DNA of 64,000 nucleotides from Siphonodentalium dalli (GCA_032622095.1 CP136062.1:132883282-132947281); one strand, 5' to 3'; positions 22,580 to 34,578 are shown, numbered from the stretch's first letter. Numbers and translations are program-made. The notes: generated by a model not told the origin, from the sequence alone.

Positions 22580-23709
22580 CTAGTACATTAGTTTGTAGAA
22601 ATACTTCTTTAATAATACATCTTTCAAACGGGAATTAAAAAATTTAGAAAGTTCCAATAACATGTCATTGATGAAAATTTCATCGCGTTTGGTGGTCAAC
22701 CATTTACAATCAATCAGTGTAAAAATCACAAAATCACAGTATTGTTTTCCCGTACAATACAGTGTCCTTGTACCTGGTAATAGTAATTGTGATTTTTTTG
22801 CCAAGGTCAAATTTCCACTTTCGTCGTGACAGGTATTTTACTGTATCTTTTGTAATTTCATGTCGCCTTGAGCTAAACGTTTTCGTTTCTCTTGTAAAAC
22901 TGCAACCTGTTAAAAAAAATAATCGCGTAAGTTTATTGAGTACATTATAAACCACAAGTAAATTGAGATTTACCGTAAGTCAAACAAATGAGTTCATATT
23001 TTTTCACAACAGTTTATAAGTGTATAGAGATGCAGATGGGGTCCCCAGTTAATCCTATAACGACACGCGCAACTCGGTGTCATAACTCTTTAATGACGTA
23101 AGCAAATAAAATTACTTTCAGACACGTGTCCGGAAATAGACCAACGAATGGGTGGACGATTTTGTGACACCATTAAGCAAACATTCCACCAACCGGCACG
23201 CGTACTTCTGGCGTCTGTATTGTTATTTATGAAGCCCACGCTCATTGAGAATGTGCAAAATTTCACTCCCCTATACAAGTGTAGAATATATATATATCTT
23301 TATTATATTATCTAATATAATTATAACATATTATTAGATAAAACGAAATTATTTTATCATGTTCTGATGTCTGATATTTGTATAGTTATGGGTGTCTCGT
23401 AATGTCTTAATAGTATATAACTCTTCAATCGTTGAGGTAATAACGAATTAAATTGATGAAGTAATTGTGCCTTTAATTAAATAATTAAGTAATTAGAAAT
23501 TAAATAAAAACATGAGAAATGACCCGTTTTGGAAATGGGCCGAACAGGCACTACGTGTAGGGACATTATGTCGAAATATTATACACCTTACCGGTATATA
23601 TACATATATTAAAATTTATACACATACCTGTCTTCTAACTCTTTTTTTTTCTCCCAGACACTTTAGCTGCCCTCTTTCGAAGTTCTTCTTTTAATTCGGA
23701 CAAATTCAT
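22580..23709 (-). pseudogene. Decayed SAP-YqaJ exonuclease-like gene
   Basis: Exon A (23628-23709) starts MNLSELKEELRKRAAKVSG, a SAP DNA-binding motif. A long A run (23642-23650) then breaks the frame. Exon B starts at 22906 and resumes the SAP helix (LQFYKRNEN) in the shifted phase. About 60 nt later come pieces of the YqaJ viral-recombinase/exonuclease family C-terminus: the block NHNYYYQVQG in one frame and LYCTGKQYCDFVIFT in another, ending at a stop at 22580. At least three frame breaks, two of them at or near A runs, and a missing middle show it is dead. SAP-YqaJ proteins in marine invertebrates are usually repeated, transposon-like genes. Confidence 0.7.
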
Positions 23710-24834
23710 TTCTGCTTTTACTTATTCAAATATTGATGTTTAATGCAACAACTGACATATACTACTGTTATACCACATGGCCATTAGCTGCCAGGCGCTA
23801 ATATCGCAGCTTCGGCAAGCTGTAGTTAATTTGGACCGGATTACCTAGCACGCCCTCTGTTAACGGCAAGGGCAATTAATTATCTCGCTTCCCTCATTGA
23901 CAATCTTTTAATATAATGAGCTAATGTCTTTTGAGAAGGTCTGTACATGTGTCAGAGGGTTACTATGGGTCCATTATACATGTATATATTAATGTCCTCG
24001 AGCCTTTTGACATTAAATTTATATAGTTTGGCAGTATGGGCTCTGTCAATGAATTCTCAATCTTGGTGGGCAGGGTCAATGGAAAGTTCATATTACCTGT
24101 ATAGGTCTTCAATAGCATTTATTCATCTTTCATAAGAATAACACATCTCGATTATCATCATCACCACCATCAACACATACTATCAAAAATCATCCACAGA
24201 CTGGCATAGTCTGCACACATAACACAGAGAGTGTTATTTATCATACACCAGTATAGGCATAGAATAGGCCCTGCAACCAAATGCAAATATATTACCATTT
24301 GCATACATGATAAGCACGCATATGTGGATACACAAATATATGTTAAAGGAACTTGAGGAGTTCCTGAAAATACAAGAGATGCCAGATATCCAATCTATCT
24401 AATTGAGATATCTACAAACTGGCATCTCAGGTTATCGGGAGATAACCTCACAAAAGTAATAACATTAAAATATAAATAAAATAGGAAATATACTCCTAAC
24501 TATTGGGCTAAATATACTTTATGTCAAAATGGACAAACTCTATGCTGAACTACTTGAAGACAAAAGTATTAATAAAAACATGATTATAACAATAAAATAT
24601 AGAAACTGTGAACATACCAGTTCAATGGGACATAGGCCACTATGTCAGCATAATCTGCGTTCAACCATAATCAAATCTTGGCGACATCTTTACGACAAAA
24701 TAAACTCAAACTTGAAGACAATAACTTTCTATATCAACTTTACTTTCTGACCGACTAATCTGAAACCCCGCGAAATATTTGACCTTTGATAATTTACGCG
24801 CCGGCTGTGTGTATCCAATCAGCAGCGGGCTTAC

Positions 24835-24985
24835 CTGTGGTATTTGAAATAGCAATACTAGAGCGTTTAGCATTGGGCTAAAGTGACAGAGTAATAGTTA
24901 CAGGGACGGATCGAAACAGCGAAGTAGAGAGGGTAAACGGGATGTCGTAAATACCAGTGATTTGGATGAATATGTTAGCTGCTAG
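24835..24985 (-). other. Putative 5' untranslated first exon of the RNA ligase-like gene
   Basis: The minus strand has an excellent donor, CCACAG|GTAAGC (24835/24834), after a non-repetitive GC-richer stretch. Joined to the acceptor at 17510 it places a stop in frame upstream and leaves the ATG at 17505 as the first start. The right boundary is a guess from a TATA-like sequence. The implied first intron is about 7.3 kb. Confidence 0.35.
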
Positions 24986-25007
24986 TTGTCAGTATTAACT
25001 TGTATTA

Positions 25008-25020
25008 GTTATATATATAC
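25008..25020 (-). promoter_or_regulatory. TATA-like sequence upstream of the putative first exon
   Basis: agttatatatatact lies about 30 bp before the presumed start of the untranslated exon on the minus strand. In AT-rich DNA this is weak evidence. Confidence 0.2.
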
Positions 25021-25043
25021 TAGGGCTAAATTACACCGTCACA

Positions 25044-26415
25044 CATGTATGTCAGATTAATCAGTCAGGTAGTTCCAAGGTAGACGTTTTAATGGATTTG
25101 GTATCTCAATGATTTTATTAGACACAAAAGTATTAACTCCCCATAGCCCCGTCATTTCTTAACAGGTTGACCTCATGTTAACAAATCTGAATCTCAGTCA
25201 CTAAAGGATCCTCCATACTATATGTAAGCTAAATAGTCCAACCTCTCTTGAGAAGACATTTTAAGAATTTCTATAGAGACATACAGTTATGTCCCTGGTC
25301 CCACCCAATTTAACCTGGTGACACCATCTGAATAAATTTGAATCCCAGACACAAAAGAACCCTTCATACTAAATATCAGTAAAATAGACCTGATGGTCCT
25401 TGTGAAGGAAGCATATTAAGAGGGGAATCTGTCCTTCGCTTGGCCCCTATTTGACCAGGTGACCCAATTTAAAAAAATCTGAATTGCAGTCAAAGAACAT
25501 TCCATGCTAAATAAGCCAACTAGTTCTTGGCTCTTGCAAAGTTATGCAAACATATTTTAAGAATTACTATGTGGTGAAATAGTTGTCTCTGGCTCTGCCC
25601 TTATTCGACTTTGTGATTCCATTTTCACAAATATGTCACCCAAGGTAATTTCATACCAAATATTAGCAAAATAGGCCATTTGATTCTTGCATAGAAGACA
25701 TATCATGAATTACTATGGAGAGAAAGAGTAATGTAGCTGGCCTTGCACCTACTTGACCTGGTGACCCTGATTGAACAAATCTGAATCACAATCACCAAAG
25801 GAGCCTCAATATTAAATATGAGCTAAATAGATCTGGTGGTTCTTTCAAAGAACACTTTTCAAGTTTGCCAAATATGTTCTAGTGAAGTGGTGGATGTGGG
25901 AGTGTTAAATGTCCTGTTGAATGATTTGAACAATACATATGATATATTGTTGTTGTAATTGGGAATTAATGATCTCTAGCAGATCTCCAGGGAATGTTTA
26001 TAAAAATGTCAGATTTCACTTGACATGTGTAGGCATACCTGGCATACAGTTAGAGCCAAAGTAAATGCTTCTTATTAATGATTCTCTGTCAAGAAATCTG
26101 AACCCCTGTCACCCAAGGATCCTTCATACCAAATATAAACCCATGGTATTTGAGATGTTTAAAATAATTACTATGGAGGGAAAGAGTTATGGCCTTGGCT
26201 TCGCAACTATTTGACCCAGTGACCTCATTTGAAGAAATCTGAATGTGAGTCACCTAGGGAACATCCACACCAAATATGAACCCATTCGGTCTTATGGTTC
26301 CAGAGGAGAAGAAGTTTAAATTGTTGACGGACAGCTGGACAGATGGACGGACGGATGAGGGACGAGGAGTGATGACTATAGCTCCACCGGAGACTTCGTC
26401 TCATGTGAGCTAAAA
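25044..26415 (+). repeat. Tandem-core element T2, eight or more units
   Basis: A 160-bp leader identical in layout to 20690-20850, then units of about 130-145 bp (aaatctgaatctcagtcact, cataccaaatat, agaattactatggaggg, tatttgacctggtgaccc). The array ends in ggacggacggatgagggacg, gaggagtgatgactatagct and tcatgtgagctaaaaaa. Confidence 0.8.
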
Positions 26416-26708
26416 AATCAGACTTCCGATTGGATATACAAACACATGGTTAAGTATATAAAATAGTTCAGTCAGGTTGCAGTTAGATCGTGTTTAACTA
26501 GTTTATTATGTATCAGAATAGGACAAAGATGCGTAATCCTAATAAACTGGGTGATTTTCAATAAAAAAAAATCTGAACAATAATGTCTCTGCCGAAGAAA
26601 AGACATGCTTCCTTGCCACCAATGATAGTTTTTCTAAGTCACATAGTCATAGTGAATGATAAAATGAGACTATCTGGCCAAAAAATGTTAAGGTATGGAA
26701 AATTCAGG

Positions 26709-26790
26709 CGGGGGGGGGGGGGGGGGGGGGAGATGATCAGGGCGGGGGGGGGGGGGAGATAACCTAGGTCAACTTCCCCCCGGGGGGGAA
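26709..26790 (+). repeat. Poly-G tracts
   Basis: Two uninterrupted G runs (about 21 and 13-15 nt) and a CCCC/GGGGGGG pair lie within 80 bp, repeating gatgatcagggcgg and cagggggga. This would form G-quadruplexes and is also prone to assembly error. Confidence 0.7.
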
Positions 26791-27534
26791 GTTGATCAGG
26801 GGGGAGATAAACTGTTACACCGGGACTACTTTTCAAAGCACTTTTTCAAACTGGACCCAAAAAATTTTCAGTCCAAAAAGTTTGGCCGAGGTGGCTATGA
26901 ACAAATATGGGGTTATTCCGCTCATTTTCTTCCATATGATGAATAAGGAATAAGGAAAAAAATTCACATTTCTATAACTCTTACTGTGTTCCTTTAAAGG
27001 GGTGGTGCACTTAAGTGTAGCTATGGCAGTATAAACTTTTATTATAAATAATTATACACATGTGAATATGAGCATGCATTCAAATCAAAAATATGAAACA
27101 CAATACAAACAGACAAAATTAGAATGTTCTTTAACATTTAATTTTACACACATGGTTGTCAAACTTGTCCATCTACACCAGCGTCCACAAGCTGGCTAAT
27201 AAAATTTGAGAATAATGTATTTTCAATTTGAACAACAACAGCTGTGTGATGGCTGGGCTTATAGATTTAAGTGTCCTAAAGTTCAGCTGTTTTCACATTG
27301 TTCAAATTGACGATAGTGGGCACAAATTATTATCATGCACTGTTGGAAAGCTTTATTAGAAATGGATACACAAAGGCCAATTATCTGCGTAGGTACACAT
27401 GCAGGACTAGTGTCTGTTAAAACTGTAAATGAAAGTGTCAATGACACTGTAGCTCAACTTGGAGAGGGGATACTTTCATCTGTTACAGACAATGGAGAGA
27501 TTAGGAATGCAGAAAGTTGAAATGTCTAAGTAAT

Positions 27535-28392
27535 ACTAGATGTCAACATGAAGAGATATATATATAAAATAAAATCCAAGATGGCTGCCAACATCCATGT
27601 TTTCCAATAAAATTAAAAAAAATTGATAGCTCCCATCTGGTGGTCACCCCAAAGGTCATTATGAAGCTTGGTGACATTCGGATGAGGGATGTGGTATGTA
27701 GGTGTGCTAAATTATTGTCATGCAAAGAGTAAACTCCAAGATAGCTGCCGGTGGCCATGTTTTTCATCAAAAATCATTCAAAATTGATAGCTCCCATCTA
27801 GCGGTGATCCTAAATATGCATGTAAATTTTCAATACAATTCTCCAATAAATGCGGGCTACAGGTGTGCCGATGGATTCAAATTTGAAATCAAAGATAGCT
27901 ACTGGCGGGCCAATGGCGGCCATATTTTTTTTGCGAATTTCGGAAAATATTGATGGCTACCATCTAGAGGTCACCTCAAAGACACATGGTAAGATTGGTG
28001 ATGATCGGATGAAGGATGTAGCCTGCAGGGTGTGCCAATGGATTTAGTCATGCAAAGAGCAGAATCCAAGATGGCCACTGGCAGCCAATATTTTGCAACG
28101 AAATTAGAATAAATTCGATGAATCCCACCTGAGGGATGTGGTCTGCAGGGTGTCAAAGGATTGAGTCATGCAAAGAGTAAAATTCAAGATGACTGCCGGC
28201 AGCTTTGTTTTTAAGGATTTGAGGAAAAAAATTTATGGCTCTCATCTGGAGGTTACCTCGATGTCCCATATGAAGTTTTGTGTTGATTGGATGAGAGATG
28301 AGATGCTAAATGAAATTGTTGATGGACGACGGACGCCAACCCATGGTAATACATGTAGATTAAACTTGACTTGGTCAAGTTGGGCTAAAAAT
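27535..28392 (+). repeat. Tandem-core element T3, five to six units
   Basis: Units of about 150 bp (aaaatccaagatggctgcc, gatagctcccatctggtgg, ggatgagggatgtgg, tgtgccaatggatttagtca). The array ends tgatggacgacggacgcc and ttgacttggtcaagttgggct followed by aaaaa. Confidence 0.78.
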
Positions 28393-28394
28393 GT

Positions 28395-29100
28395 AGGAAC
28401 TAAAGAACCATAACTCAGAACTAAGGGCCATTTAGGCCATAACACAGGTAAAATAAATCGGATAAAGCTGGTTTTTGAACTCAATTAAGATATTGTTGTG
28501 AAAGATTGATATACACAATATGAATGTAATTGGTTGATGCTTGTACAAGATATAGCGCAGTCATAACATTACTAAAAATAGGCAAAATAAGAGACGTAAC
28601 TCAGGTAAAATACATTGGACAAACCTGGTTTTCTAAATCAATTGAAATAGTGAAATAGAAAGGTCTACATACTAGTAACAAACATGAATGTAATCAGTTG
28701 CATTTGTTCAAGTTATTGCACTAACAGACATCAAATTTCCATTTAAAAAAAAGACGAACTGAGGTAACTCAGGTAAAAAGTTTATTTAGACAAATCTGGT
28801 TTTTGAACTTGTTCTAGATATTGTTGTAAAAGATCCATATACAAAATATCAATGAAATTGGTTGACGTTTGTTCATGTTATCATGCTAGCGGACATAAAA
28901 TTGCTAAAATAGAAACAAATGGCATAACTCTGGTTAGAAAGTCGGGCTGCCCTGATTTCTGTGTGAGTAACAATAAACTAACATACCAAAAATTGTCAGA
29001 ATCCATCAATAAATGGCTATGTTATATAATAGCTTTGGGTCCACCCGCCCGCCAACTGTCGAGTTTTGATAAAAACACTGGACTAAAAAGTTTAAACTAA
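28395..29100 (+). repeat. Tandem-core element T4, about four units
   Basis: Units of about 145 bp carry cataactcaggtaaaata, gacaaacctggtttt, gatattgttgtgaaag and gttcaagttattgc. Same family as 57600-58560. The frame at 28852-29100 is repeat-derived. Confidence 0.65.
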
Positions 29101-29227
29101 ACCGGTAACTGTATAAATGCACACACTTCAAATCTAAAGAGAGGAACTAACAGTCTGTTTGAACTTATTTCAACATGTCTAAGCCAAAAAAAAATAATTA
29201 AATGTGTCGTCATGAACACATCTTTAA

Positions 29228-29469
29228 CCCTTTCATGACAGGAGCAGCACTGGTTCAGCATTAAAGATCATGTGCCAGTGCATTCTGTTATATATGCGAG
29301 TCTCACATAGGGAGCCTCACATATAAAAGAGAATACTCTGGCTTACAAGGTCAAAGTAAATATTGTTAGGCCAATGCATTCTCTTATATATGGAGACTCT
29401 CATATAGATAAGAGAATGCATATTTGCACAGGTTTCACAAAATTTCAGGAAGCTCCAGTTATGAAAGGG
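29228..29469. mobile_element. Foldback TTAA-MITE, 242 bp (CCCTTTCA family)
   Basis: Begins CCCTTTCATGACAGGAGC and ends AGCTCCAGTTATGAAAGGG, between TTAA at 29224-29227 and 29470-29473. Orientation of the inner hairpins is opposite to 7633. Confidence 0.82.
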
Positions 29470-29479
29470 TTAAATAGTA

Positions 29480-30395
29480 ATGAAATCAATGATGTGTTCA
29501 TATAACATGTAATGTATTCACCTAATTTCAATTTTGTTAAAAGTGATGTGAAACACTCTGCTGGGGTGATCGAATTGGAATACATATTACATAATAAAGT
29601 AATGGTAGCCGTTTTCGTAAATTAAATATCCAAATTCATTCTTTTATATAAATTATATTCAGCGATTCTCATTGACATACTGTATTAATTGCCATTTGTT
29701 TTTCAGAGTAAATCTTTACAATTTTGAGTAGTTCAGATGGTGTGTTTTCTTAAAATGTACATTGATTCAGTGGGCAGAGTGCAGGGATACTAAATAATCA
29801 GTTTGATTGATTGATTGAAATAAGTACAAAATATGTCTTTAAAATGGTTGCATATACATTGTCAAGGTGCTTGGATTTATGCTTGCATGCAACAAACTGT
29901 ATGAAAATATCAGATGTACATGTACATGTAGAAATTTCGCCTCCCGCATCATTTACACAGTGAGACAACTTCTTAACCCTCTAACAGTGATGTAAGGATT
30001 GTGACTAATAAGGAAGTTAAAGCATATTTATCAGCTACATGTATACTTGGTTGTCTTCAATTTCACCAAATTGTTATATACCCATGGGGCCATTCATCTA
30101 ATTCTGCAGCAATTATTGAAAATAAAAATTGTGATCAAAATCTTTTTCATAGCAACTATTTGTCATATACAATGTGGAAGTTTCAGATGATAAGCAAGAG
30201 ACTTGGTACCAATACCAGTATATCTACAGTTCCAGATGTTGTTTGGCATTTTCACACCTTTATATGCCCATAGATGCATACAAAATTACATTGATTGCAT
30301 ACATATCTACATATAAAGTTAATTATCTAAGTCAGGTCATAGACATAAATGTACTTGGAGCAGCACCATTTTTGGTTTAAACTTATTGAACTTCA
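29480..30395. other. Unassigned AT-rich DNA
   Basis: gtgatgtgaaacactctgct (about 29543) also occurs in 50930 and, inverted, 53090, so a mobile-element fragment is present. A plus-strand 90-codon frame at 30001-30273 has no recognisable domain, and no gene can be supported. Confidence 0.4.
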
Positions 30396-30399
30396 AACA

Positions 30400-30860
30400 A
30401 ACAAGTGTGCAGAAGGACAGACAATTCAGGCATACAAAAAAAATATTTGTGTTTCTGTTATAAAAGTGTGATCAAATAGAAATTTAGAATAATCTTGCTC
30501 AAAGTAGTTATTTTTTTACAAATATAAATCCAAATTTACATCACACACCGTCATTGTAATATATTAATTCAATTCAATGACTCCCGATGGCCGAATCAAT
30601 TGCACTGGTTTATCGTCGTTTGTTGTGTCCCGAATCGAAATGTAAATATTTACAATTGCTCGTTGTTCAGGCGATGTTTTCTACGGAGTGGTGTGGTTGA
30701 TTTCATTGAGATTTTCGGCGATGTTAATAGAATTCTACATTCCTCCAGTTGGCACAGCGCCTGAGTACTAGCTTATCAGTTTCATGCACCCGAACAAGTC
30801 CATATTATGTCTTTAACGGAAATTCGTCAGGGCAGGATAGGAACATAGGAAAATTATTAC
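30400..30860 (-). repeat. Diverged, inverted copy of the interior of the 875-bp element at 52352
   Basis: caaagtagttattttttt, tcccgaatcgaaatgtaaat, ctccagttggcacagcgcct and cacccgaacaagtccatatt match 53040-52730 on the other strand. The long terminal repeats of the 52-kb copy are not evident here. Confidence 0.6.
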
Positions 30861-30864
30861 TATT

Positions 30865-32225
30865 ATTTTCATTTTTTTTTTCATTTTAGTCAAAATATAA
30901 ATCAAAACCTCACAAAGTTCTTACTGAAATAGTTCTTTCACAACACCTGAATCAGTGAAAACAATACAAAGGTCATGAAAATAATTTTTGCACATGTGTT
31001 AAATCATCATTTCAATTTTTTTGGGAGAACATGTCAATTTCAAGATAAAAATTCACTTCTAATAGATATACAAAGTTCCATGATTCTAGCATAAAAGAAA
31101 TGGTGACATGTCAGTGTTCAGTTTAATAGGTCATAAAAAAATTTATCAGGGTAGGAGGCTCAAACATGGGTATTGGGCAGTAAACATGTACAAGTAATTG
31201 TATAAACAGGTATTGCGGTATACTTGTATACAGTAGATGTACTAGTAGGTACTAGTAGGTTTAGCAGAAACACAGATAATCTTTCTGTAGGCCTCATGTT
31301 AGTCCCAGTTTCCTTCAACATAAACCATCTAGTGAAATTGTTTGGGATAATGCGGATTTACAGCGAAGCCCCGTGTGTACTAGAATGTCTTTCAATAGAA
31401 GACTTTACGTCCAGACCCAGTGAAGTAATTTTTTGTCAGTTTTAATAAATTTTACCCTACAAATACATGGTGCTCTATAGTATATCAGAAAGAGTACATC
31501 TTAATCATAATGATGTACCTGTATTATAATATAACTTTTACGTTAAATTGTGCATAGAATTAGCAGTAATCTCGTATTTATGTAAATGTGATAAAATATA
31601 TTTTTCGCACTGGTACACTAAATTTAGTACTACTTTCAGTTGGCAACTCTTGTGGAGTTCAGAACAAATATAATATTTTCTATGGAATAAGCCGGTTTAC
31701 AGTACTTAAGGATTGTAACATGCATTGGGGATTTTCAGTAATGATTAGTTACATGCATTGGGGATTGTAGGTGAGTGGATCAACAACGCTAAACCCCGAT
31801 ATAAAAAGAGATATATACGGGGTTTTCAACATAAAACAGAATTATCCCAACCAATTTCACTAGCTGGTTTACGTCGAAGGCAACTTGGTCTAGCCGTCAA
31901 AGGCAACTTGGTCTAGCCTCATGTGTACTAAATGAGGGCCTACCGGTATCTCTTTCCGGAGTATAAAATAATAGAAGATATGACTGGAAACACTTCTATC
32001 AATCAATATTGATTTATATTGATATTTTCTTATATATTAAATGCGATAACCAATTTTTTTATACTATTTTTAGATTTTTTTTATGTTGGCGATAATCAAT
32101 TGGGAATTCAAAATAAAATTAATATTAATTGATAGAGACATTTCCGGACAGGGATCTTCAATTCATATCTATTATTTTGTCTGAAGAAAACTATAAAAAA
32201 AAAACTTGTTATAGGAATTAAGAGA
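30865..32225. other. Intergenic DNA without recognisable gene
   Basis: Local direct repeats only: gtactagtaggt twice at about 31240-31260, acatgcattggggatt twice near 31720-31765, and aaggcaacttggtctagcc twice near 31880-31920. No coding signal. Confidence 0.4.
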
Positions 32226-32248
32226 CCATCTTTAATGGCAAACAAACA

Positions 32249-33265
32249 TCACTTCAAAAGCAAATAATTTTTCAAAATGGTGGGCAAAGGCAAATCGTCT
32301 GTATGCTTAACAAAATTTTTACCATTAAAAGAGTCAGTAATGAAAAACCTAATTGTTCTCCGGCATTGTTGCTTGAGTGATAGTGGCTCGCAGGTGAAAG
32401 AGTCCAGAATAGCGAATGTAGGTCTGTCTGCACAGTTATTGACAGCCAAAGCGGCTCTTGCTCTTGAGATTTCACAATTTGAAGCACCAGCTGCTAATAT
32501 AAGCTTGAGGATTTCCATATTTCCATGTTTTCCAGCCCAGAATAACGGTGAGTTGTCATTAATGTAGATAGGTAACTGTGGACCTTTGAGATTACTTCCA
32601 TGAATAATCAACAGTTTAAGAACCATTGCACTGGATCTGTACATCAGGGCCGTGAGGAGAGGGGTGTAGTTATATCTGTCAGTTTTGTTGACACTAGCAC
32701 CATTTTGAATGAGATATTCCACTAAGTTGGGCATTTCTTGTCTTGCCGCCATCCATAATGCAGTATGTCCGAAATTGTCCACCGAATCTATATCTGCGCC
32801 GCAATCAACTAAATTTATCACACCTTCAACAAAATGCATTCTGCATGCTGTGACGATAGGAGGCTCAATTCTATTTAAATGGTCTTTACTGCATTTGTTC
32901 AAATCAATGTTCCCATTCTTCTCTTGATGTCGCATAAGCATATGAAACACCTCAAAGTTTCTTTTGTATAAAGAAAGTGACAAGACTGTTGATCCCTTAA
33001 CTGACAGGTTTGCGTCCAAATCTGGATATGATAGCAGAATATTCCGCACAGCACTCACACAATTTGAAATCACAGCCATGTACAGATCATACACAAGTGA
33101 AGACTGTGTGTAATCATTGCAAGCACGGAATGGTGTTATGTTTGGGTGTTTATTTCCAGTCATAACGAGATTTTCTGGAGACTGTATATGTTTTGTTTCT
33201 GGGCAGGAAGTAGCGATCATTTCCTGACTGGTACTATGATACAGGAGACAAGAGAGTAAATCCAT
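32249..33265 (-). CDS. Ankyrin-repeat and SOCS-box (ASB-type) protein
   Basis: A single-exon frame of 338 codons. Ankyrin-type helix pairs occupy about residues 60-265; the clearest repeats are 133-164 (IEPPIVTACRMHFVEGVINL), 166-196 (GHTALWMAARQEMPNLVEYL), 199-228 and 237-263. Residues 294-338 form a SOCS box: SLKQQCRRTIR matches the Elongin B/C-binding BC box and LPLPTILKNYL the Cullin-5 box. ASB proteins present substrates to Cullin-5 ubiquitin ligases in cytosol or nucleus; the substrate here is unknown. A stop precedes the ATG in frame, and a splice acceptor (tcatcaatctcag) ends 12 nt upstream of it, so a 5' untranslated exon is likely. Which ASB subtype this is cannot be told from sequence alone. 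Confidence 0.9.
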   Translation of the reverse strand: MDLLSCLLYHSTSQEMIATSCPETKHIQSPENLVMTGNKHPNITPFRACNDYTQSSLVYDLYMAVISNCVSAVRNILLSYPDLDANLSVKGSTVLSLSLYKRNFEVFHMLMRHQEKNGNIDLNKCSKDHLNRIEPPIVTACRMHFVEGVINLVDCGADIDSVDNFGHTALWMAARQEMPNLVEYLIQNGASVNKTDRYNYTPLLTALMYRSSAMVLKLLIIHGSNLKGPQLPIYINDNSPLFWAGKHGNMEILKLILAAGASNCEISRARAALAVNNCADRPTFAILDSFTCEPLSLKQQCRRTIRFFITDSFNGKNFVKHTDDLPLPTILKNYLLLK

Positions 33266-33277
33266 AACAATTCAACT

Positions 33278-33293
33278 GAGATTGATGAAGAGT
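33278..33293 (-). promoter_or_regulatory. Splice acceptor upstream of the ASB-type start codon
   Basis: Pyrimidine-rich ctcttcatcaatctcag on the minus strand ends 12 nt before the ATG at 33265. It would join an untranslated exon, whose position is not resolved, to the coding exon. Confidence 0.45.
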
Positions 33294-33299
33294 TAATTA

Positions 33300-34435
33300 T
33301 CATATCAGTCTTTGTCACAACTAAAGTAATTTTTAGATAAGTTCTTTATGCAGTGCACCAAAGTCAAACCAACACCACAAATGCAGAAAATGCTGGTACA
33401 TGTACATCTACATGTATGACCCTAGACTACATACAAATGTAGCCTTGGCACTGTAAATAGCTATCTTCTAAGGATTCTCCAAGAACAAGAAGAGAAATGT
33501 CATTTATTCCATATGAAAGAGTCCAGATCCTAGAACTACATATAGCAGCATAGCTCTGTGGCTGGGTGTATTTGAAAATTAATACATATGCAACATCTCT
33601 TATTCACTACTGACTCTGGTATCAATTAATCAATCTGAATGCTTAGCAAAGCCCATCTGGCCACACGGGTGCACGTGCTGTGGATAACGCATTCGCATGT
33701 TAACATATGCAGTAGCCGGTAGGCATCCCATTAATTTGTTATCCCTGTCGGAATGATAATCTGTTGCAGGCTGCAGCAAACTGTCACCAGACACTACTCA
33801 ACGGCGAGTCTTTCAGTGCGATGATAAGCACTAGTCTTTGCAAAGTATCATATAAATGATTTTCACAAAAATCAATTAACCTCCTTTGAACAGATTCGGA
33901 GAACAATTTCCTGGCATTATTAGTCCAGAAAATATCATTAGAACTTGAATGTAAATCAGTACAAATCACGAAAATTGATTCATGTTTACGTCAATCCCGA
34001 ACGGAAATACGGTTAACATCAGGAAGTTGCAACATTTCCACGCGCTGATTGGTCAAAAATAACGCGCACCTGCTGTCTGCTACAATGTCGAGTTGTTTGC
34101 TGCTACAATGTCGTATTGTTTGCAACACTTTTACTACAGTGTATACTGAGCGTGTATCCCTTTGGAAAACTTGAAACCAAAAACAAGCAAGCGCATGATA
34201 TACAGGCTGGAAAAATCAATGGCGATTGCTTCCAAGAATTTAAAATTATAATTAATTTATTGAGGTTTGACATCTGTTGATTCAGCAGACGACATGGCTT
34301 ACAGAAGAATGAAAACAATTTACACCCATCATAAGTATAGGGACCACTATGGAAATAGGAGGGATGTTTTGGTCCTTCTTTCGTTGTTATCACTGGGAAT
34401 GATATATTTAATTATAGAGGCTGACCAGGATTAGT
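33300..34435. other. Upstream region of the ASB-type gene
   Basis: Non-repetitive DNA. A minus-strand open stretch (33784-33969) has no ATG and no clear splice partner. The GC-richer interval 33980-34090 (cacgcgctgattggtcaaaa includes an inverted CCAAT box, attgg) is the best promoter candidate. Confidence 0.3.
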
Positions 34436-34439
34436 AATA

Positions 34440-34578
34440 AAATTTATTAATATTAATACCACCGACTAACCATCTCAAAAACTTTTTTCAATTTGTATAC
34501 ATGTGACAACTTCTGTATTTATAATTGCATAGATTTGTATCATTACCAATAAATAAACTAATCTAATCTAATCTAATC
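34440..34578 (+). repeat. 3' tail of a non-LTR retrotransposon
   Basis: ccaataaataaact followed by repeated CTAAT (ctaatctaatctaatctaatc) is a polyadenylation-like motif plus a simple-repeat tail, typical of a LINE 3' end. No reverse transcriptase frame lies upstream. Confidence 0.4.

Noticed and set aside
33784-33969. Minus-strand open stretch upstream of the ASB-type gene
   Set aside because: No ATG, no acceptor before it and no good donor; not joined to the gene.
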